The position numbers and the translations under genes were made by a program. From assembly GCA_020345705.1 (NCBI GenBank), contig CP070766.1, positions 564,734 through 574,958 on the forward strand: DNA of 10,225 nt, in the 5' to 3' direction. This document shows positions 6,979 through 10,225 of the stretch, one piece after another. The stretch is from Candidatus Zixiibacteriota bacterium (GTDB lineage Bacteria > Zixibacteria > MSB-5A5 > GN15 > PGXB01). The first letter of the stretch is position 1, and each line of letters begins with the position of its first letter. The notes under the pieces were generated by a model. It did no database searches and was not told the DNA's origin. It was given only the letters and a program-made list of their open reading frames with translations.

Positions 6979-7467
6979 TTACCCGCCTTCCGTCGGAAGC
7001 TTGGCTCTCTCCCATTCGCGCCAGCCGCCGTAAAATATGAAGACTTTCTCAAAGCCGTTGTACACTAAATCTCTTGCCAGAAATAAGGAAAGCTCGCATT
7101 CGGTCCCCGAGCAGTATATTATGTATTGTTTATCCTTCGATAGATCCGGCACTATTTCGTCCCAATAGTCCTCCAGGTAATCATACGGAAGATTCAAGGC
7201 TCCTTTAATGCGGCCATATTCATAATCCTCCGGATCGCGAGCATCAATGAAGACCCCATCGCGAAGCTGGAATTTCGCGGCCGCCTCGTCAAGCGATATA
7301 AAGGGCGGATCACCCTCATCCGCTGAAGGCGGCACGGCAACCGTATCCGAGCCTGAAACCGATGGCCAGTTTCCGACAAACGGGATGCCGCTTCCGGATA
7401 TCAGATTTGAACATACCGCCACGGCGGCGGAGAAAGCGATTACTATCAGAGCCTGTTTTATCATCAT
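6979..7467 (-). CDS. Exported single-domain rhodanese-like protein
   Basis: A 162-residue protein. The N-terminus is basic and hydrophobic (about 1-20), consistent with a signal peptide or membrane anchor; a Cys at 19 is not in a good lipobox. A linker follows, then one rhodanese domain (about 56-160). That domain contains FIDARDPEDYEYGRIKGALNLP (73-94), the active-site loop YCSGTECELS with catalytic Cys119 and a second Cys124, and the closing FYGGWREWERAKLP. The family transfers sulfane sulfur through a persulfide on the active-site Cys; the second Cys in the loop could instead allow a disulfide. An AGGA sits nine bases before ATG 7467. Placement directly upstream of a DoxX/MauE-like gene is a pairing I recognise from other genomes and suggests shared sulfur or thiol redox work in the envelope. 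Confidence 0.88.
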   Translation of the reverse strand: MMIKQALIVIAFSAAVAVCSNLISGSGIPFVGNWPSVSGSDTVAVPPSADEGDPPFISLDEAAAKFQLRDGVFIDARDPEDYEYGRIKGALNLPYDYLEDYWDEIVPDLSKDKQYIIYCSGTECELSLFLARDLVYNGFEKVFIFYGGWREWERAKLPTEGG

Positions 7468-7529
7468 GTCTTTCTATCCTGTTACAATCTTCCGCCGTCT
7501 TGGTTCTCGGCAAAAAGATTTTGGCCGCT

Positions 7530-7558
7530 AATATCTTATGTCGAATCACGTTTGTCAA
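7530..7558 (-). promoter_or_regulatory. Candidate sigma70 promoter of the rhodanese-DoxX unit
   Basis: Read on the - strand, TTGACA (7558-7553) is followed after 17 bases by GATATT (7535-7530), a perfect -35 and a 4/6 -10. Transcription would start near 7523, about 55 bases before the rhodanese ATG. The 11-base string surrounding this -35 (acgtttgtcaa on the + strand) recurs at 8171-8181 in the promoter of the small CxxC protein gene. Confidence 0.5.
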
Positions 7559-7707
7559 CTTTAATGAGCAATCCACTGAAAAGTGAGATTGTGACAAGAT
7601 ATTCAAATGAGCAGGATTTGGCGGATAATCCTGAGGGCCTCAAACGATTCGCCTGGACTTAAAGTAATACTTGAATAGCGCCTGGTAATATTATGATCAA
7701 TAAAAAG
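7559..7707. other. Intergenic stretch without a recognised gene
   Basis: Between the rhodanese promoter and the terminator hairpin at 7708 I find no supportable coding region on either strand. The only local structure is a 7-bp stem with an 8-base loop at 7612-7633 (caggatt/aatcctg), not followed by a T-run in either direction. The stretch is visibly more AT-rich than the flanking genes. Confidence 0.5.
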
Positions 7708-7733
7708 ATAAGGCCGGCTTGTGCCGGCCTTAT
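7708..7733 (-). terminator. Rho-independent terminator of the 58-residue CxxC protein gene
   Basis: The arms ataaggccggc and gccggccttat form an 11-bp perfect stem with a 4-base loop. On the - strand it is followed almost at once by TTTTT. It lies about 50 bases after the stop of the small - strand gene. No T-run follows in the + direction. Confidence 0.85.
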
Positions 7734-7783
7734 GCAACCAAAGCTTTTTCCCAACTCTTGCTCATTGCCAATTCATATGCAAG

Positions 7784-7960
7784 TCACGAAATCTGCATAT
7801 TTTTGTTCCACTTCAGTTCGAGCAGCTCGAACTTCCCTTTGAGTATTCGGGTCACCACGCTTACGAACTTCTCCGGGTTCAGAGACTGCAATCCATACGG
7901 GTGCCAGCAGTCCTTACACCCAACTTTGGCATACTCCTGAGGCTCTTTTCTCGTAGGCAT
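7784..7960 (-). CDS. Small CxxC protein of unknown function (58 residues)
   Basis: I do not recognise this protein. It starts MPTRKEPQEYAK and has one CxxC next to aromatic and basic residues (GCKDCWHPYGL, residues 14-24). It continues with a helix-like C-terminal half (LNPEKFVSVVTRILKGKFELLELKW). One CxxC plus the nearby His could bind a metal or be a redox pair; neither can be shown. Support for the gene is contextual: GGGAG sits seven bases before the ATG, a consensus promoter lies upstream at 8152-8181, and a textbook terminator follows at 7708-7733. A longer frame from GTG 8047 would add 29 residues, but the internal ATG has the better-spaced SD. Basic, small and cytosolic is all that can be said; it has no signal peptide. 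Confidence 0.7.
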   Translation of the reverse strand: MPTRKEPQEYAKVGCKDCWHPYGLQSLNPEKFVSVVTRILKGKFELLELKWNKNMQIS

Positions 7961-7989
7961 TATAATTCTCCCATTTAGCCTAATGTCAA
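7959..7989 (-). promoter_or_regulatory. Consensus-like promoter elements overlapping the start of the small gene
   Basis: On the - strand a perfect TTGACA (7989-7984) is followed after 19 bases by a perfect TATAAT (7964-7959) that overlaps the ATG at 7960. The 19-base spacer is longer than the preferred 17. If active, the transcript would begin inside the coding region and could not make the 58-residue protein, so this may be chance or an internal or antagonistic promoter. Confidence 0.3.
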
Positions 7990-8145
7990 GAAATAATGAT
8001 AATGAAGGGCTAACTTGGGCGTGCTCTCTATGGTGCCTAATTACCACCTCCTCAGTGAGGGCAAATCAAGTTACCGATTTTGAACGCTTACTTAAGGTGC
8101 TCCGCAATCTAGACAGTAAATGGCGGTAAAGTTATAAGTACTCGC
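7961..8145 (-). other. Predicted ~185-base 5' leader of the small CxxC protein gene
   Basis: This stretch lies between the predicted transcription start (about 8145) and the ATG at 7960. It encodes no supportable protein. It contains an unusually strong SD-like run (gaggaggtgg, 8053-8044 on the - strand) with no ATG at usable distance, and a four-codon minigene beginning ATGGGAGAA whose TAA overlaps the real ATG. No known riboswitch class was recognised. Confidence 0.4.
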
Positions 8146-8151
8146 GAACTT

Positions 8152-8181
8152 ATTTTACCACAATTTGAAGACGTTTGTCAA
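8152..8181 (-). promoter_or_regulatory. Strong candidate sigma70 promoter of the small CxxC protein gene
   Basis: On the - strand TTGACA (8181-8176) is followed after 18 bases by TAAAAT (8157-8152), a 6/6 and 5/6 match. Predicted start of transcription is near 8145. The only downstream - strand gene before a terminator is the 58-residue one. Confidence 0.65.
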
Positions 8182-8216
8182 GTATTTTCTGCAAAATAAA
8201 TCGCGACATAATTTAC

Positions 8217-8242
8217 GGCGGTGATCGCCAATCGGCGCCGCC
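8217..8242 (-). terminator. GC-rich stem-loop downstream of the coiled-coil protein gene
   Basis: On the - strand GGCGGCGCC-gatt-GGCG-atca-CCGCC forms a 4-bp inner and 5-bp outer stem separated by a 4-base bulge, about 17 bases after the stop at 8259. It is followed by an AT-rich stretch but no T-run, so it may be a weak or Rho-assisted terminator or an mRNA-end stabilising structure. It also sits just upstream of the 8152-8181 promoter. Confidence 0.35.
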
Positions 8243-8258
8243 CGCAATATCGCCGAGT

Positions 8259-8792
8259 CTATTTTTTTAGCATTTTCCTGATCGAATCGGGGGAAACGGC
8301 GTATTTTTTTGACAATTCGACCACGATTTCGTTTATGGAGACTTTCTTCTCGTAAGCGGTGAGATCACCCGGCAACATTTTGCGCAGCCGGTCATAATCG
8401 GCGCGGACTTTCTGCTCAACCGATGCTATTTTGGAGGCACCTTTCTGCGGTTTCTGGGTGGTTTTCTTCTTTTTTTGCGCCTTGAGTGACTCAATTTCCT
8501 TTTCGTGCTCGGCCGCCATAAGGCTCTCGCGTTCGGCATAATATCGATTCAGACTGTCAATCTCGTCCTGAAAGAAATCTTCCAGCCTTTGAATGGAATC
8601 CACATATGCTCTTACCGAATCATTCATCTGCCCCAGGAGAATGCTGTCCCGCGTTCGGTAATACTCCTCCTTGATAGACGCGATTTTTGCCTTTTCCCGA
8701 CCAGCCGAAATGCTGGATTTCATTACCGAAATGCCGATCAGAACGGCGATCAGGATTGCAATTACGGCCAGCTTGACAATTGTCTTTTTCAT
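8259..8792 (-). CDS. Membrane-anchored coiled-coil protein of unknown function
   Basis: I do not recognise this 177-residue protein. It has a basic start (MKKTIVK), one hydrophobic helix (about 8-24), then a long charged, helical region (about 30-107) with heptad-like spacing that suggests a coiled coil. A Lys/Gln-rich hinge follows (107-120), then a basic C-terminal part ending VSINEIVVELSKKYAVSPDSIRKMLKK, which reads like two short helices and could be a helix-turn-helix-like element. Orientation in the membrane is undetermined. The start at ATG 8792 is preceded by AGG plus six T residues; that AGG lies in the 3' arm of a terminator-like hairpin. It follows the cupredoxin gene on the same strand but probably has its own promoter (8817-8845). 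No functional link to the cupredoxin can be argued. Confidence 0.75.
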   Translation of the reverse strand: MKKTIVKLAVIAILIAVLIGISVMKSSISAGREKAKIASIKEEYYRTRDSILLGQMNDSVRAYVDSIQRLEDFFQDEIDSLNRYYAERESLMAAEHEKEIESLKAQKKKKTTQKPQKGASKIASVEQKVRADYDRLRKMLPGDLTAYEKKVSINEIVVELSKKYAVSPDSIRKMLKK

Positions 8793-8798
8793 AAAAAA

Positions 8799-8824
8799 CC
8801 TGTGTTCCGCGACGAGAACATAGG
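8799..8824 (-). terminator. Terminator-like hairpin between the cupredoxin and coiled-coil genes
   Basis: The arms cctgtgttc and gaacatagg (+ strand, 8799-8807 and 8816-8824) form a 9-bp stem with one mismatch on the + strand that is a G-U type wobble when transcribed; the loop is 8 bases. On the - strand the 3' arm is followed directly by TTTTTT, the form of an intrinsic terminator for the cupredoxin mRNA. The same T-run is the spacer between the SD and the ATG at 8792. Confidence 0.7.
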
Positions 8825-8845
8825 TCTGTCAATTTTCCCTGTCAA
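8817..8845 (-). promoter_or_regulatory. Candidate promoter of the coiled-coil protein gene, overlapping the terminator hairpin
   Basis: On the - strand TTGACA (8845-8840) is followed after 17 bases by TATGTT (8822-8817), a 6/6 and 4/6 match. The -10 lies inside the 5' arm of the hairpin at 8799-8824, so a transcript starting about seven bases further on would lack that arm and have an open SD. A second TTGACA copy (8832-8827) lies in the spacer, forming a 7-base direct repeat (ctgtcaa) at 13-base spacing. Confidence 0.5.
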
Positions 8846-8854
8846 GTTTGAAAA

Positions 8855-9253
8855 TCACAGCTCGACCGTAATCGTCCCTTTCATGCTCGGATGAATCGAG
8901 CAGTGATAAGGGAAAGTCCCGGCCTCACTGAAGGTCAGTCGGTAGGTGTCGTTGGTTGACAGGTTCCCGGATGAGGCGAATCTGCCGTCATCACTCGTGA
9001 CGGTATGCGGGGCCGAATCCATGTTGGTCCAGGTCAATGTCGCCCCAACCTTGACGGTGATATTTGCGGGGCTGAAGCTGAAACCGATGATTGAAATGGC
9101 GAAATCATCCTCGCCCGTGCCGTCCTGATCGCCGTCGCCGGTATTCGACCCCGCGGGATTCCCGCCGTCCTCAGAAGAACAGGAAACAAAGGCCAGGACC
9201 ATCGCCACTACCGCGACAGCGGAGAATATTCTCAACATTTTATTCTGATTCAT
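8855..9253 (-). CDS. Cupredoxin (blue copper) lipoprotein
   Basis: A 132-residue predicted periplasmic electron carrier. The N-terminus is a lipoprotein-type signal (about 1-24) ending FVSC25SS; the Phe at -3 is not ideal for a lipobox but the pattern is otherwise reasonable. An acidic Gly/Asp/Ser-rich linker (26-50) follows, then one plastocyanin/azurin-like domain (51-132). Type 1 copper ligands are all visible: His83 in APHTVTS, and Cys118, His121 and Met124 in FPYHCSIHPSMKG. The short Cys-x2-His-x2-Met spacing is that of plastocyanin/amicyanin-like domains. It would move electrons singly on the membrane surface; the partner is unknown. GGAG lies eight bases before ATG 9253. A weak promoter (TTCTCA, 16 bases, GATAAT) may lie upstream, around 9285-9315. 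A terminator-like hairpin follows. Confidence 0.9.
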   Translation of the reverse strand: MNQNKMLRIFSAVAVVAMVLAFVSCSSEDGGNPAGSNTGDGDQDGTGEDDFAISIIGFSFSPANITVKVGATLTWTNMDSAPHTVTSDDGRFASSGNLSTNDTYRLTFSEAGTFPYHCSIHPSMKGTITVEL

Positions 9254-9335
9254 CTCGCTTACTCCATCTTGGACAGGTTAACTCCATTATTATCTTATAA
9301 ACAAATGAGATGAGAATATTGTTTCGACAAAAAAA

Positions 9336-9355
9336 CCGGCTCATCCTTGAGCCGG
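9336..9355 (-). terminator. Rho-independent terminator downstream of the glycosyltransferase gene
   Basis: The arms ccggctc and gagccgg form a 7-bp perfect stem with a 6-base loop. On the - strand it is followed directly by TTTTTTT. It lies about 110 bases beyond the glycosyltransferase stop and just before the likely cupredoxin promoter, so it separates the two units. Confidence 0.85.
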
Positions 9356-9358
9356 AAT

Positions 9359-9402
9359 AAATCCGCCGCCAGCCTTAACCCCCGTAAGAAACCGGCGGAT
9401 TT
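9359..9402. repeat. Long inverted repeat / second hairpin next to the terminator
   Basis: aaatccgccg (9359-9368) and cggcggattt (9393-9402) form a 10-bp perfect stem around a 24-base loop, in which ctta/taag can pair again. On the - strand it lies between the glycosyltransferase stop and the T-rich terminator three bases further on. It may be the first of two tandem terminators or a 3' end-stabilising structure; in the + direction it is followed by gttttata. Confidence 0.6.
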
Positions 9403-9467
9403 GTTTTATATGTCACGCTTTCCTCCGTGCATCCAATTATACGCCTCGGAGCATATATTTGTTTACT

Positions 9468-10184
9468 CTATTTTCTCATTTTGAAGATGAGAAAAAGCCA
9501 GGGACGAATCATCGACCACCAGCCGACCAACGGTCTAATCTTACTGTAATTTTTCGCCTCTTCCGGATAGACCATCGAGACCGGCGCATCGGTCACCCGG
9601 TAACCGCCTTTCAGAACGTGGAAATGTATATAATATTCCATCTCGTATTTATCGAGCCAGGTCTGATCGAGATTGAAACGGGGATCGTCAAACAGAGATA
9701 ATCTGTACGCTCTGAACCCGCAGGTTACGTCGGTACCTTTGTAGCTGGTGAAAAGATTGACGATCCGGGTGAAAAACCTGATCATTATTCTTCTGAACAG
9801 AGGAAGATTAGGCGAATGCCCCCCCGGAAGGTACCGTGACCCCTGAACATAATCATACCCTCCGACCGCTATCGGCTCCACCAGGCGGTTAATTTCCGAC
9901 GGAAGCATCTTTCCGTTGGCCGCCATGATGACGATTATCTTATATCCGTTTTCCCGGCCGTACCGGATGGCTTCCCTGATGCCGTAACCGATACCGATGT
10001 TTCTTTCATGTCTGATTAGACTGTAGCCCCCGTCTCTGAGAAACTCATAACTGCCGTCGGTGGACCCGTCGTCAACGAAGAATAAATCATAATCCCGCTT
10101 TTCGGGAAAGGAAGCAACGACTCTCTTGAGCTTTTCACCCTCGTTGAATACAAACAGACTGACGAGTATATCAGGTTTTGACAT
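9468..10184 (-). CDS. Family 2 glycosyltransferase (polyprenyl-phosphate sugar transferase-like)
   Basis: A 238-residue protein with a GT-A fold of the DPM1-like group. Visible motifs are LVSLFVFNEGEKL (7-19), FFVDDGSTDGS (35-45) for nucleotide-sugar binding, HERNIGIGYGIREAI (59-73), DYVQGSRYL (111-119) and TDVTCGFRAY (151-160). Where the family normally has DAD/DxD plus GQH, the sequence reads MAANGKMLP (87-95), so both metal-binding Asp positions are changed. I recall a subfamily with AGNxK here, so this may be a lineage variant rather than a dead enzyme. There is no membrane anchor domain; only the C-terminus (about 221-236) is hydrophobic. It would transfer a sugar to a lipid carrier or envelope glycan. 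The ATG appears to overlap the stop of an upstream gene by one base, and two hairpins follow the stop. Confidence 0.88.
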   Translation of the reverse strand: MSKPDILVSLFVFNEGEKLKRVVASFPEKRDYDLFFVDDGSTDGSYEFLRDGGYSLIRHERNIGIGYGIREAIRYGRENGYKIIVIMAANGKMLPSEINRLVEPIAVGGYDYVQGSRYLPGGHSPNLPLFRRIMIRFFTRIVNLFTSYKGTDVTCGFRAYRLSLFDDPRFNLDQTWLDKYEMEYYIHFHVLKGGYRVTDAPVSMVYPEEAKNYSKIRPLVGWWSMIRPWLFLIFKMRK

Positions 10185-10225
10185 TACTTATCGGACTCAA
10201 GATCAGTATAAGGCCACCAGACATA
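10184..10225 (-). CDS. Possible C-terminal end of an upstream gene (truncated by window edge)
   Basis: On the - strand one frame is open from the window edge and ends in a TAA whose last base is the A of the glycosyltransferase ATG. It encodes only 13 residues (YVWWPYTDLESDK). The TAATG overlap is typical of operon partners, but 13 codons cannot identify a product and the frame could be chance. Confidence 0.4.
   Translation of the reverse strand, partial: YVWWPYTDLESDK

Noticed and set aside
6975..7052. ATG 7052 as the start of the DoxX-like protein.
   Set aside because: It would overlap the rhodanese gene by 74 bases and add 26 charged residues; TTG 6974 follows a good SD immediately after the rhodanese stop.
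7316..7606. A 96-residue - strand frame overlapping the start of the rhodanese gene.
   Set aside because: It runs through the rhodanese promoter and signal-peptide region in another frame and has no recognisable content.
7721..7978. Overlapping + strand open frames of 73-85 residues opposite the small CxxC gene.
   Set aside because: They start within or beside the - strand terminator hairpin, have no SD, and oppose a gene with its own promoter, SD and terminator.
7961..8047. N-terminal extension of the small CxxC protein to GTG 8047 (87 residues).
   Set aside because: The SD-like run overlaps this GTG instead of preceding it, whereas the internal ATG at 7960 has GGGAG at the right distance. 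Kept only as an alternative.
8042..8056. cacctcct on the + strand, resembling the 3' end of 16S rRNA.
   Set aside because: The match is only about 8 bases with no surrounding rRNA sequence; read on the other strand it is simply an SD-like run.
1..10225. CRISPR array, diversity-generating retroelement, insertion sequence, tRNA or phage genes.
   Set aside because: No regularly spaced repeats, reverse transcriptase, transposase, cloverleaf or phage-type proteins were seen on either strand.

Overview
The window looks like a chromosomal segment of an uncultured Gram-negative bacterium. A secretin, an inner-membrane pilus/secretion platform and a predicted lipoprotein imply an outer membrane. Base composition is moderate-to-high GC. 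No taxonomic marker gene is present. The style of the pseudopilins and the rhodanese/DoxX pair would fit a Zixibacteria-like, other FCB-group or deltaproteobacterial lineage, but this is a low-confidence impression.

Positions 1-6516 (+ strand) carry one compact operon for a type IV pilus / type II secretion-like machine. In order: the C-terminal part of a PilC/GspF platform protein, three prepilin genes (a PilA/GspG-like pilin, a GspG-like pseudopilin, and a longer GspG-like pseudopilin with two extra C-terminal domains), a PilM-PilN fusion with the overall build of GspL, a PilO/GspM-like protein, a PilP/GspC-like protein with an N-terminal membrane anchor, and a short secretin. After the first pilin the genes abut or overlap by 1-4 bases, so translation is probably coupled. 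The logic is that of a complete inner-membrane-to-outer-membrane conduit: PilMN, PilO and PilP link the cytoplasmic motor and PilC platform to the secretin, through which a (pseudo)pilus built from the three prepilins would pass. The assembly ATPase and prepilin peptidase are not in the window.

Positions 6513-7558 (- strand) hold a two-gene unit, an exported rhodanese-domain protein followed by a DoxX/MauE-like membrane protein, probably in periplasmic thiol or sulfur redox chemistry. A sigma70-like promoter lies upstream of it. It converges on the secretin gene with a 4-base overlap of stop regions and no space for a terminator.

Positions 7559-8258 are gene-poor. They contain one small - strand gene for an unrecognised 58-residue CxxC protein, with a good ribosome binding site, a strong promoter about 185 bases upstream, and a clear intrinsic terminator downstream.

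Positions 8259-9253 (- strand) encode a blue-copper (cupredoxin) lipoprotein followed by an unrecognised membrane-anchored coiled-coil protein. The junction between them packs a terminator-like hairpin, a promoter and a ribosome binding site into about 55 bases.

Positions 9336-10225 (- strand) hold a family 2 glycosyltransferase related to polyprenyl-phosphate sugar transferases, with an altered DXD site. It is probably preceded by the last codons of another gene and is followed by two tandem hairpins. No CRISPR array, tRNA, rRNA, insertion sequence or phage gene was seen.
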